Below, in pieces: positions 1 through 6,188 of a stretch of 7,507 nt of DNA; position 1 is the first letter of the stretch, and every line of letters begins with the position of its first letter. The stretch is taken from positions 1-7,507 of the forward strand of contig CALCNY010000054.1 of assembly GCA_937897585.1 (NCBI GenBank). Direction: 5' to 3'. Both the position numbers and the translations under genes were made by a program. The DNA comes from an uncultured Chitinophagaceae bacterium. Lineage in GTDB: Bacteria > Bacteroidota > Bacteroidia > Chitinophagales > Chitinophagaceae. The notes beneath the pieces were generated by a model, which saw only the letters and a list, made by a program, of their open reading frames with translations, was not told where the DNA came from and made no database searches.

Positions 1-1674
1 ATAGATACCAACAATTCTATTTTTATAATTCCCAGTTTGAATTTTCAAAAAAATAATTCAGTAAACGAAGCTGCTATCAACAGTTTCAAATACACCGACG
101 ATTCTCTTTACAATTCAAATTCACTTTATGATAAAAATAAGAATGGTTATAATCTGAAAAACAATTTGATGTTCAGGCATTCTTTCGCGAAAAAGAATAG
201 AATTTTTTCTGCAGGATTTAATACCACATTAACCAGAAATTACAGCGAAAACACAACAGATGCGAGATTCAGATTCTATGACGCTTCTGGTCTTCCTTTA
301 GATCCAGATTCTTTGCAACAACAGTATAGTGACAATAAAACGAATGGATACAATATTGGTGGAAACATCTCTTACAACGAACCATTGGGTAAAAAAGGAA
401 AAGGACAATTGCAAATTGAATACAATCCATCAGTACAAAAAAATAAAGCCAACCAAAAAACTTTCGGATTTGATGGACTGCAATATTCAAAATATGATAC
501 CACTTTATCTAATCAATTTGACAATACCATCACCACTCAAAATGGCGGTGTCACTTACCGATACAATCCAAATAAAGATGAGCAACTTTCATTTGGGGTA
601 AGCTATCAAACTTCTGAATTAAAAAGCGACAGAATTATTCCTCAAGTAAGTAAAGTCAATCAAACATTCAAAGATTTTCTTCCAAATGCATCTTGGAGAA
701 AAAAGATTTCGCAATACAGTAATATCAGAATGTTTTATCGGGCATCAACAGTTTTTCCAACTATTTCTCAGTTGCAAGATGTTGTCAATCTCAGCAATCC
801 TGTTAGTGTGAGTAGTGGCAATAAAGATTTGAAACAATCATATACTCAATATGGTGGTGGTAGATTTAGTTATACCAATACAAAAAACAACAGAAGTTTA
901 TTTACCGGCATTTTCTTTCAAAGCTCTAGCGATTATATCTCCAATGCAACTTATATAGCTTCGGCAGATACTACAATTCAACAAGGCATTACATTAAAAC
1001 AAGGAACGCAATTGTCGAAGCCTGTAAACCTTGATGGATACAGGGTTGTAAGGTCATATTTCAATTATAGTATTCCTGTAAAAAAATTAAAAACAACAAT
1101 AAATCTGAATACCTCATTCATGTATAACAACATGCCCGGACTTGTGAATGCAACAACCACAAACACAAAAACATTTCAATACAACTTGGGAATGGCTTTT
1201 GTAAGTAATGTAAGTGAGTACGTGGATTATAATATCAGTTATAATGCAGCTATCAACAATGCTACAACTAAAGGAACATCAACCATTGAAAACAATTATG
1301 TAAATCATACGGTTTCTGTAATCTTTAATTTGTTAAGTAAAAAAGGTTGGTTTGTACAGAATGAATTTACGGGACAAATTTATAATGGTCTGTCTTCTGG
1401 CTTCGACAGAAAATTTTCTTTATGGAATGCATCAATTGGTAAAAAGTTTTTCAAGAACAAAGCAGGCGAATTAAAAATGTCGGTATTTGATATTTTAAAA
1501 CAAAACCAAAGTATCAGCAGAACAGTTTCAAATACTTACCTTGAAGATGTAAACAGCAAAGTGTTACAACAATATTTCATGCTAATGTTTAGCTATAACC
1601 TTAAGAATTTTGGTACTCCTAAAAAAGTAGAAAAAACAGAAGAGTTTATTCCGAGAGTGGGATATCCGAATTAA
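1..1674 (+). CDS. Outer-membrane beta-barrel protein, TonB-receptor-like (5' truncated)
   Basis: The frame is open from the first base of the window, so this is the C-terminal part (557 residues) of a longer gene; the TTG at 37 is not a real start. The protein is rich in Asn, Ser, Thr, Tyr and Phe. It alternates polar and hydrophobic residues in many predicted amphipathic strands with turn-rich loops, as in a transmembrane beta-barrel. The segment around 800-850, reading SSGNKDLKQSYTQYGG, resembles the 'GNPDLKPE' loop common in TonB-dependent receptor barrels of Bacteroidota. The last strand (MLMFSYNLKNFG) is followed by a charged tail of about 20 residues, so the protein does not end on an aromatic strand residue. 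The family is probably OMP_b-brl_3 (barrel proteins usually carrying an N-terminal carboxypeptidase-like domain and plug, which would lie outside the window). The substrate cannot be told. It lies 21 bases upstream of the rhodanese gene and is probably co-transcribed with it. Confidence 0.85.
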   Translation: MDTNNSIFIIPSLNFQKNNSVNEAAINSFKYTDDSLYNSNSLYDKNKNGYNLKNNLMFRHSFAKKNRIFSAGFNTTLTRNYSENTTDARFRFYDASGLPLDPDSLQQQYSDNKTNGYNIGGNISYNEPLGKKGKGQLQIEYNPSVQKNKANQKTFGFDGLQYSKYDTTLSNQFDNTITTQNGGVTYRYNPNKDEQLSFGVSYQTSELKSDRIIPQVSKVNQTFKDFLPNASWRKKISQYSNIRMFYRASTVFPTISQLQDVVNLSNPVSVSSGNKDLKQSYTQYGGGRFSYTNTKNNRSLFTGIFFQSSSDYISNATYIASADTTIQQGITLKQGTQLSKPVNLDGYRVVRSYFNYSIPVKKLKTTINLNTSFMYNNMPGLVNATTTNTKTFQYNLGMAFVSNVSEYVDYNISYNAAINNATTKGTSTIENNYVNHTVSVIFNLLSKKGWFVQNEFTGQIYNGLSSGFDRKFSLWNASIGKKFFKNKAGELKMSVFDILKQNQSISRTVSNTYLEDVNSKVLQQYFMLMFSYNLKNFGTPKKVEKTEEFIPRVGYPN

Positions 1675-1695
1675 TAATCAACAAAACAATTAATC

Positions 1696-2010
1696 ATGAT
1701 TAATTTAATTAAAAGAATTCTCGGATTAGGTCCGAAAATTAATTACAGCGAACTCGTTAAAAACGGTGCCGTTATTCTTGATGTAAGAAGCACAGGAGAA
1801 TATGCTGGTGGTCACATCAAAGGATCAATCAATATTCCTGTTGATCAACTGCGCAATAATCTTGCAAAACTTAAAGACAAGAAAAAGCCCATCATCACTT
1901 GTTGTGCTTCGGGAATGAGAAGCGCCACTGCAAAATCAATTTTGCTGGGAGCTGGTTATGAGGAGGTGTATAATGGAGGTGGATGGTATGGGTTGAAGGG
2001 GAAGTTGTAA
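1696..2010 (+). CDS. Single-domain rhodanese-like sulfurtransferase
   Basis: This 104-residue protein is one rhodanese domain, with no signal peptide and so probably cytoplasmic. Visible landmarks are the VILDVRSTGEYAGGHIKGSINIP segment split as 'ILDVRSTGEY' (27-36) and 'GHIKGSINIP' (39-48), the active-site loop CASGMR (70-75) fitting CxxGxR, and the closing GGGWYGL (94-100). C70 is the expected persulfide-carrying cysteine; a second cysteine, C69, sits directly before it. The family moves sulfane sulfur from donors such as thiosulfate or persulfides to thiol acceptors; the donor here is unknown. The start is ATG at 1696, with no clear ribosome binding site, as is usual in Bacteroidota. The gene follows the barrel gene by 21 bases and is closed by a terminator 31 bases downstream. 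The ArsR-type regulator beyond that terminator may be functionally linked, since ArsR persulfide sensors often control rhodaneses, but it is a separate transcription unit. Confidence 0.93.
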   Translation: MINLIKRILGLGPKINYSELVKNGAVILDVRSTGEYAGGHIKGSINIPVDQLRNNLAKLKDKKKPIITCCASGMRSATAKSILLGAGYEEVYNGGGWYGLKGKL

Positions 2011-2041
2011 GAGGGGAATGGGATTGAAGAAATATAAAGTG

Positions 2042-2070
2042 TGACTGAAGAAACTTCAGTCATTTTTTTT
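2042..2070 (+). terminator. Rho-independent terminator after the rhodanese gene
   Basis: A perfect 9-bp stem (TGACTGAAG with CTTCAGTCA) closes on a 3-base AAA loop and is followed at once by eight T residues. This is a textbook intrinsic terminator ending the barrel-rhodanese unit, and it isolates the ArsR gene downstream. Confidence 0.92.
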
Positions 2071-2072
2071 GG

Positions 2073-2100
2073 TTGTGAAGGTGCTGTGGACGTAATATTG
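2073..2100 (+). promoter_or_regulatory. Candidate promoter of the arsR-type gene
   Basis: TTG at 2073-2075 and TAATATTG at 2093-2100 are 17 bases apart. The second differs by one base from the Bacteroidota -7 consensus TAnnTTTG. Transcription would start near 2107, about 30 bases before the ATG. The -7 element lies inside the palindrome, which fits repression by the gene's own product. The match is approximate, so this is a tentative call. Confidence 0.35.
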
Positions 2101-2117
2101 CAATATTGCAATATTAC
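2092..2117. promoter_or_regulatory. Perfect 26-bp palindrome, probable ArsR-type operator
   Basis: The sequence reads the same on both strands over all 26 bases, with arms GTAATATTGCAAT and ATTGCAATATTAC. It is also built of the unit AATATTGC repeated with an 8-bp period, so it holds three overlapping AATATT blocks. It sits 19 bases upstream of the ArsR-type start codon and downstream of the terminator. ArsR-family dimers bind such AT-rich inverted repeats at their own promoters, so autoregulation is the natural reading. It could also form a hairpin in RNA, but no T tract follows it. Confidence 0.75.
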
Positions 2118-2136
2118 TTAAAAATAATCCGTACAA

Positions 2137-2436
2137 ATGGGCGCCTCAAAAAAAGAATTATTCCCCGAAAAACAAAACACCATCGCCACCCTTTGCAAAG
2201 CATTCGGTCACCCTGCAAGAGTAATTATCATTGAACATTTGCTAAATGTAAAAGAATGTATTGCTGAAGACTTCCTCAAAATAATACCACTTTCTAGAAC
2301 CACTGTATGGCAGCATTTACAAGAATTAGAACAAGTTAAAATAATAAGAGGAACTTTTAAAAACAACTCATATAGTTACGAAATCAACCAATTAAAAGTT
2401 GAAAATGTAAGGTCGTATTTTAATGAAATCAATTAG
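2137..2436 (+). CDS. ArsR-family winged-helix transcriptional repressor
   Basis: This 99-residue protein consists of a single winged helix-turn-helix domain. FGHPARVIIIEHLL (23-36) is the typical ArsR first helix pair. PLSRTTVWQHLQELEQVKII (51-70) holds the recognition helix, and RGTFKNNSYSYEI (71-83) the beta-wing. Related Bacteroidota regulators often carry a CxC-like pair where this one reads KECIAEDF (39-46), so only C41 remains. C20 is the only other cysteine, and the wing has none. It therefore probably does not bind metal through the classical cysteine site; C41 lies about where persulfide sensors of the BigR/SqrR type have their first redox cysteine, but no second C-terminal partner is present. 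The start at 2137 is the first ATG after the palindrome. No effector gene follows in the same direction, so it either regulates itself and the nearby rhodanese region or acts elsewhere. The family call is firm; the ligand is unknown. Confidence 0.9.
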   Translation: MGASKKELFPEKQNTIATLCKAFGHPARVIIIEHLLNVKECIAEDFLKIIPLSRTTVWQHLQELEQVKIIRGTFKNNSYSYEINQLKVENVRSYFNEIN

Positions 2437-2482
2437 TTTTTGAAAAATGAGGTTTTGTAAATGATTAATTTTTATTATTGGA

Positions 2483-2506
2483 AAATAAATCTTTTAGGAT
2501 TTATTT
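2483..2506. terminator. Weak hairpin between convergent genes, possible two-way terminator
   Basis: A 9-bp inverted repeat (AAATAAATC with GATTTATTT) has a 6-base loop, with an A run on each side. It lies between the ends of the convergent ArsR-type gene and the minus-strand membrane protein, where a shared terminator is expected. The stem is almost all A-T and the downstream T tracts are short, so the call is tentative. Confidence 0.35.
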
Positions 2507-2529
2507 AAAAATGGCTTACGGAAGAAAAA

Positions 2530-3774
2530 TCATCTAATAATCACATCACCAAATCCTGTCTTTCCTGATATTTTTATATCTCCATTGCCAATAGTCAATT
2601 TGCTTTTTGATTCTAATTGTAAATCTTTATTTTTCATTTTTATTTTTCCAAATCCTGTTTTTAAATCCATTTTACAATCGGAAACAGGATTTGTAATTTG
2701 TAAATCAATATCACCAAAACCAGATTTTAAATCCATCATTTCCTTAACTGTAATGTTTTTAGCATTGATATCGCCGTAGCCAGTATTGACATCAATTTTT
2801 CCATTGAGTCCATCAACAATGATATCCCCATAGCCTGAATGTAATTTTATATCCCCAACTATTCTGTCCGATTTTATATCACCAAAAGATGTTTTAATAT
2901 CAATATTGTTGCTAATCCCTTTGATATCAATGTCACCAAATCCAGTATTGATTTTAACAGTAATATTTTCAGGTACTTTAAATTCAATCTTATTGTTTTG
3001 TTGAGCCATATTTTTTTCAACAACAAATTTTTTTGTTAGTTCTTCAAGGTTTATAGTAAGAATTGTGCCATCTAAATCATAGCCAAGTTGGTAATCTTTT
3101 GAATTTTTATTTTTGTTTTTGAAAATTGTTTTTGTCTTAATTTTTAAAGAGGCATTCATCTCTACATCTTGTCTGTTACCCCCTACAACAGAAATATCTC
3201 CTATTGTTTTTCCGACAAATATTAAAGTTTTAACGCCGTTAAAAACAGTATCAACATGTAAACTGTCATCTATAGTTTTCCATGAGCCCGAAGAATTATT
3301 TTGGCTGTCAATAGGAGTATTTTCTATCGGATTTAATAAATTTACTTTTAATGATTCTGGTTGAATTTGAAAATCTTCATCCACTTGAACTGTATTGTTT
3401 AAATTAATAGAAGTTGTATCAATATGATCAGGGATTGTTGATGTGAAATTAAGTTGGGGATTATTGCTGTTATCAATATGAGTAAAGACTGTGTCAGCGG
3501 GTTGAACTTTTATTTTTTGTTGAAGATTGCCCGAATTATTTTGTCGCTTTTTATTATTATCTTTTCCAGAAAATAATAGTATTGAAATTGTTAGAGCAGT
3601 TGTAATTATTGAAGTCATGATGATTAATTTTTTTTGAAGTAATTTTTGAATAATAGTTGTACCGCCAGTCACAGTTGCTGCCGCATCTATCCATTGAGAA
3701 ACTTCTGCAACATTCGTTTCTACAGGGGCAGTCTTAACATCGGTAAACAATTTTTGTAATGATTCCTCCGTCAT
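2530..3774 (-). CDS. Membrane protein with C-terminal GFGDI beta-solenoid repeats (DUF4097-like), probable anti-sigma factor
   Basis: This protein has 414 residues. Residues 1-48 form a short hydrophilic N-terminus, predicted to be cytoplasmic and without the HxxxCxxC zinc motif of ZAS anti-sigma factors. Residues 49-69 form one transmembrane helix, preceded by KK. Residues about 71-175 are a low-complexity linker rich in Asn, Gln, Asp and Thr. From about 180 to the end the protein is beta-rich, finishing with eight copies of a [ST]G[FY]GDI-type motif that start at 277, 295, 313, 331, 351, 373, 395 and 406. Such repeats are typical of DUF4097-like right-handed beta-helix domains. The ATG overlaps the TGA of the sigma-factor gene (ATGA), so the two are translationally coupled; this pairing implies that the N-terminus binds the sigma factor and the solenoid senses something outside the inner membrane. 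The anti-sigma role is inferred from position and topology, not from a recognised domain. It could instead be a sigma-controlled cell-surface protein. Confidence 0.8.
   Translation of the reverse strand: MTEESLQKLFTDVKTAPVETNVAEVSQWIDAAATVTGGTTIIQKLLQKKLIIMTSIITTALTISILLFSGKDNNKKRQNNSGNLQQKIKVQPADTVFTHIDNSNNPQLNFTSTIPDHIDTTSINLNNTVQVDEDFQIQPESLKVNLLNPIENTPIDSQNNSSGSWKTIDDSLHVDTVFNGVKTLIFVGKTIGDISVVGGNRQDVEMNASLKIKTKTIFKNKNKNSKDYQLGYDLDGTILTINLEELTKKFVVEKNMAQQNNKIEFKVPENITVKINTGFGDIDIKGISNNIDIKTSFGDIKSDRIVGDIKLHSGYGDIIVDGLNGKIDVNTGYGDINAKNITVKEMMDLKSGFGDIDLQITNPVSDCKMDLKTGFGKIKMKNKDLQLESKSKLTIGNGDIKISGKTGFGDVIIR
2536..2946 (-). repeat. Array of eight GFGDI-type coding repeats
   Basis: This is the DNA coding for residues 277-413 of the membrane protein. 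The motif copies are TGFGDIDI, TSFGDIKS, SGYGDIIV, TGYGDINA, SGFGDIDL, TGFGKIKM, IGNGDIKI and TGFGDVII. The first four are exactly 18 residues (54 bases) apart, the next steps are 20, 22 and 22 residues, and the last is 11. Each repeat would give one turn of a beta-solenoid with the Gly-Asp turn stacked along one edge. The copies have diverged at the DNA level, so this is an old expansion, not a recent slippage tract. Confidence 0.8.
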
Positions 3775-4280
3775 GGCATAATGTTTTTAGGTTCATTTTT
3801 ATCTTGCAGTAATACAAGGAGCTTTTGTCTTCCTCTCGACAATTGCTGCCTAATGGCTATTTCAGATTTTTTCTGAAAAACTGAAATCTCTTTTACAGAG
3901 AATCCTACAATTTCGAAATAAATCAATGCGTCGCGCTGGTCTGCAGGAAGTAAAGAGAGCGCTTTATAGAGATGATCAACTTCTGATTTACGCTCTGCTT
4001 CTGGATGGAGAAAATGACTCGACTCCGAAATTTCATCTTGATATACCGGTGAATTTTTTCTCCGTTGATTGGCTAACAAACGGGTGGCAATTCCAAACAA
4101 AAAGTATAATATTTTGTCTTGTTCTTTTAATTGTTCAAACTTTGAATAGGCAATAAGTAAAGTTTCCTGCATCAAATCCCGGAACGGCATATAGCCATAC
4201 GCTCTTGCCTTACAAAACCGTTCAAATGATTCATGAACAGGTTCGTACAACAACATAAACATTTCCTTTTTTTCCTTCAT
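3771..4280 (-). CDS. ECF-type RNA polymerase sigma factor (sigma-70 family)
   Basis: From the ATG at 4280 the protein has 169 residues, the usual ECF size, with sigma regions 2 and 4 only. Region 2 spans about 11-75, with RDLMQETLLIAYSKFEQL (34-51) as the core-binding helix and LFGIATRLLANQRRK (61-75) as the -10 recognition end. Region 4 spans about 103-156, with LPADQRDALIYFEIVGFSVK (111-130) and then EIAIRQQLSRGRQKL (140-154) holding the helix-turn-helix. The frame is open for seven more codons up to a TTG at 4301, directly after an in-frame TGA. The ATG is preferred because those seven codons add nothing to region 2. An ATG six codons further in is also possible. The stop overlaps the start of the downstream membrane protein by 4 bases, so they form a two-gene operon. 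Its regulon and inducing signal cannot be read from the sequence. Confidence 0.9.
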   Translation of the reverse strand: MKEKKEMFMLLYEPVHESFERFCKARAYGYMPFRDLMQETLLIAYSKFEQLKEQDKILYFLFGIATRLLANQRRKNSPVYQDEISESSHFLHPEAERKSEVDHLYKALSLLPADQRDALIYFEIVGFSVKEISVFQKKSEIAIRQQLSRGRQKLLVLLQDKNEPKNIMP

Positions 4281-4395
4281 GCAGCAAGTATGATTAGCCA
4301 ATCAAAATGTATGTGTAAATAAAAGAAGAAATGTGACAAAAGTTTGTAATTTTTTTTCAGGTATGAGTTTTAAAAATAAAAAGAAATGGGCTCAA

Positions 4396-4422
4396 TTTGA
4401 TGCAATTGTTTTCTTAGGTTTG
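4396..4422 (+). promoter_or_regulatory. Candidate purT promoter
   Basis: TAGGTTTG at 4415-4422 matches the Bacteroidota -7 element TAnnTTTG exactly, and a TTTG lies at 4396-4399. The 15-base spacing is shorter than the usual 17-23, so the upstream element is uncertain. The -7 element is 33 bases before the purT ATG. Just after it lie the small palindromes TTGCGCAA (4420-4427) and CAACTAAGTTG (4425-4435), possible operator material. Confidence 0.4.
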
Positions 4423-4455
4423 CGCAACTAAGTTGAACATATAAAATTCAATAAA

Positions 4456-5631
4456 ATGAAAAAGAAAATACTGTTGTTGGGTAGTGGCGAATTGGGAAAA
4501 GAACTGGTGATTTCATTGCAACGATTAGGACAAACCATAATTGCGGTTGACAACTATCCAAATGCTCCGGCAATGCAGGTTGCAGATGGTTTTGAAGTAA
4601 TTAACATGTTGGATGGAGCTGCGCTGGATGCGATTGTAGAGAAACACCAGCCCGATTTAATTGTACCCGAAATTGAAGCCATCAGAACGGAACGTTTATA
4701 TGCATATGAAGAACGCGGGATTCAAGTGGTACCAAGCGCTAAAGCTGCAAATTTTACGATGAACAGGAAATTGATTAGAGATTTGGCTAGTCGGGAGTTG
4801 GGATTAAGAACAGCGAAATATGCGTATGCCACAACATTTGAACAATTTTGTGAAGCAGTTGAAACCATCGGCACACCATGTGTGGTGAAGCCATTAATGT
4901 CATCATCGGGCAAGGGCCAATCGGTATTGAAAGATAAGGAGCAGATGAAATCGGTTTGGGAATATGCGATTGAAAATTCGAGAGGCGATATAAAGGAAGT
5001 GATTATCGAAGCATTCATTACATTTCACACAGAAATCACCTTGCTAACTGTTACTCAAAAAAATGGTGATACGTTATTTTGTCCGGCTATAGGTCATCGA
5101 CAAGAGCGAGGAGATTATCAGGAGAGCTGGCAACCGTGTGTGATATCTCCAGAGCATTACGCTGAAGCTTGTACGATGGCGAAAAAAGTAACTTCGGCTT
5201 TAACAGGAGCAGGCATTTGGGGTGTTGAGTTTTTTCTTTCGGAAGAGGGCGTTTATTTTTCTGAGTTGAGTCCAAGGCCTCATGATACCGGCATGGTTAC
5301 ATTGGCAGGCACTCAAAATTTATCAGAATTTGAATTACATGCCCGTGCAATATTAGGGCTACCCATACCACAGATAACATTGGAAAGAGCTGGGGTTAGT
5401 GCAGTAATTTTAGCCGCTAAATCTGCAACTGAATATGAATTTGAAGGAATCTCAACATTGTTAGCAACTGCTAATACGGATGTACGTTTATTTGGCAAGC
5501 CAACCACTCGTCCATATAGAAGAATGGGTGTGGTATTGATTTATGATGATGTTAATGTCAACATGAATGGATTGATAGAGAAAGCCAAGGCATTAAGAGA
5601 TGAGGTTTCAATAAAATATTTAGAAAGTTAG
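4456..5631 (+). CDS. purT: Formate-dependent phosphoribosylglycinamide formyltransferase (GAR transformylase 2)
   Basis: PurT makes formyl-GAR from 5'-phosphoribosylglycinamide, formate and ATP, the third step of purine synthesis, without using formyl-tetrahydrofolate. It acts in the cytoplasm, usually as a dimer of the ATP-grasp superfamily. The 391-residue length matches the E. coli enzyme (392), with an N-terminus about 10 residues shorter. In order there are the N-terminal GSGELGKE loop (9-16), VPEIEAI (70-76) and NRKLIRDLA (103-111). Then come the ATP loop KPLMSSSGKGQS (145-156), GHRQERGDYQESWQP (213-227) and GVEFF with E258. FSELSPRPHDTGMVTL (268-283) carries E270 and D277, and FGKP (346-349) and YRRMG (354-358) close the list. 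The metal-binding glutamates (E258, E270) and the phosphate and nucleotide contacts known from E. coli PurT are all present, so it should be active. It stands alone between two minus-strand units. The start is ATG at 4456, where similarity begins. Confidence 0.97.
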   Translation: MKKKILLLGSGELGKELVISLQRLGQTIIAVDNYPNAPAMQVADGFEVINMLDGAALDAIVEKHQPDLIVPEIEAIRTERLYAYEERGIQVVPSAKAANFTMNRKLIRDLASRELGLRTAKYAYATTFEQFCEAVETIGTPCVVKPLMSSSGKGQSVLKDKEQMKSVWEYAIENSRGDIKEVIIEAFITFHTEITLLTVTQKNGDTLFCPAIGHRQERGDYQESWQPCVISPEHYAEACTMAKKVTSALTGAGIWGVEFFLSEEGVYFSELSPRPHDTGMVTLAGTQNLSEFELHARAILGLPIPQITLERAGVSAVILAAKSATEYEFEGISTLLATANTDVRLFGKPTTRPYRRMGVVLIYDDVNVNMNGLIEKAKALRDEVSIKYLES

Positions 5632-5692
5632 GAGGTGGTAAGAATGTTTGGTGGTTGTTCTTAAGCTGCATCAATCGACAAATTTTCTCTCA

Positions 5693-6127
5693 CTAATTTT
5701 CGTATTCTGAAGCAATACTTTTTAAATATCCCTGCTTTATTCCCTCCAGAAATTCTTGCTTATTCGTTCTTACATATTGATAATCCTCTTTAACCATTGT
5801 TGGATTAAGTTCACGGACATTCTCATCACTCCACAAAGTTATTTCAGCTATAATCGGCAATAGCCCAAGTCCCTTTTCTGTAAGTGTATAAATATTAGAT
5901 TTTTGATTGCCTTCTTTTTTGTTTTTTCTTACAATACCCGCCTCTTCCAATAATTTCAATCGCGAGGAAAGAATATTAGTGGCAATACTTTCTATCGAAG
6001 ATGAAAAATCCTTAAATGTTGTCTTATGGTCAAACAACATATCCCTGATTATCAATAATGTCCATTTGTCTCCAATGATGTCGAGGGCAGATGAAATTGG
6101 ACATTGACATCTAAAATCTATGGTCAT
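5693..6127 (-). CDS. HxlR-family winged-helix transcriptional regulator
   Basis: This 144-residue protein has the HxlR signature. CPISSALDIIGDKWTLLIIR (9-28) is the family hallmark. TTFKDFSSSIESIATNILSS (36-55) and RLKLLEEAGIV (56-66) give the helix-turn-helix, and NIYTLTEKGLGLLPII (78-93) the wing and dimer helix. The length is somewhat above the usual 100-130 because of a C-terminal extension (about 105-144). C9, directly before Pro, aligns with the conserved N-terminal cysteine used for redox or quinone sensing in B. subtilis YodB and related regulators; a second cysteine, C7, is close by. The gene is divergent from DUF1330 and SDR genes, and two matching dyads lie between them, so it very probably represses both itself and that operon. 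The inducer is unknown; thiol-reactive electrophiles or oxidants are the best guess from the family. The start is ATG at 6127, 88 bases from the divergent start codon. Confidence 0.93.
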   Translation of the reverse strand: MTIDFRCQCPISSALDIIGDKWTLLIIRDMLFDHKTTFKDFSSSIESIATNILSSRLKLLEEAGIVRKNKKEGNQKSNIYTLTEKGLGLLPIIAEITLWSDENVRELNPTMVKEDYQYVRTNKQEFLEGIKQGYLKSIASEYEN

Positions 6128-6150
6128 TTTATTTTAGTATAAATTATTAC

Positions 6151-6180
6151 TTGCAAAACAAAAGCAATATTGTATATTTG
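6151..6180 (+). promoter_or_regulatory. Promoter of the DUF1330-SDR unit
   Basis: TTG at 6151-6153 and TATATTTG at 6173-6180 are separated by 19 bases, a full match to the Bacteroidota consensus TTG-N19-TAnnTTTG. Transcription would start near 6187, about 29 bases before the DUF1330 ATG. The -33 element lies in operator copy 1 and the start site in copy 2, so a bound regulator would block polymerase. Confidence 0.65.
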
Positions 6181-6188
6181 CTTGCAAA
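6159..6188 (-). promoter_or_regulatory. Candidate hxlR promoter
   Basis: Read on the minus strand, TTTG (6188-6185) is followed after 18 bases by TGCTTTTG (6166-6159), one base away from TAnnTTTG. The first element lies in operator copy 2 and the second in copy 1, so this promoter mirrors the divergent one and would be autorepressed. An exact TACTTTTG also exists at 6197-6190 but has no upstream TTG at a suitable distance. Confidence 0.4.

Noticed and set aside
37..39. TTG as the start of the barrel protein
   Set aside because: The frame is open to base 1 with plausible barrel sequence, so the gene begins outside the window.
3113..3364. Plus-strand open frame of 83 codons inside the minus-strand membrane protein gene
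   Set aside because: It is a shadow of the real gene on the other strand and shows no recognisable domain.
4303..4340. Minus-strand sigma-factor promoter from TACATTTTG (4311-4303) and TTTG (4340-4337)
   Set aside because: The first has one base too many for TAnnTTTG and the 25-base spacing is too long, so it was not listed as a promoter.
4722..5018. Minus-strand open frame of 98 codons inside purT
   Set aside because: purT is unambiguous here with conserved motifs; the opposite frame is a by-product.
5630..5664. AGGAGG overlapping the purT stop, followed after 8 bases by ATG and a six-codon frame (MFGGCS)
   Set aside because: It looks like a leader peptide, but Bacteroidota rarely depend on Shine-Dalgarno sequences, the frame is tiny, and it points into the end of a convergent gene with nothing to regulate.
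5632..5692. TAAGAA/TTCTTA inverted repeat between the ends of purT and hxlR as a terminator
   Set aside because: The stem is only 6 bp with a 13-base loop and no T tract, so it is not a credible terminator; no other signal is seen in this short convergent gap.
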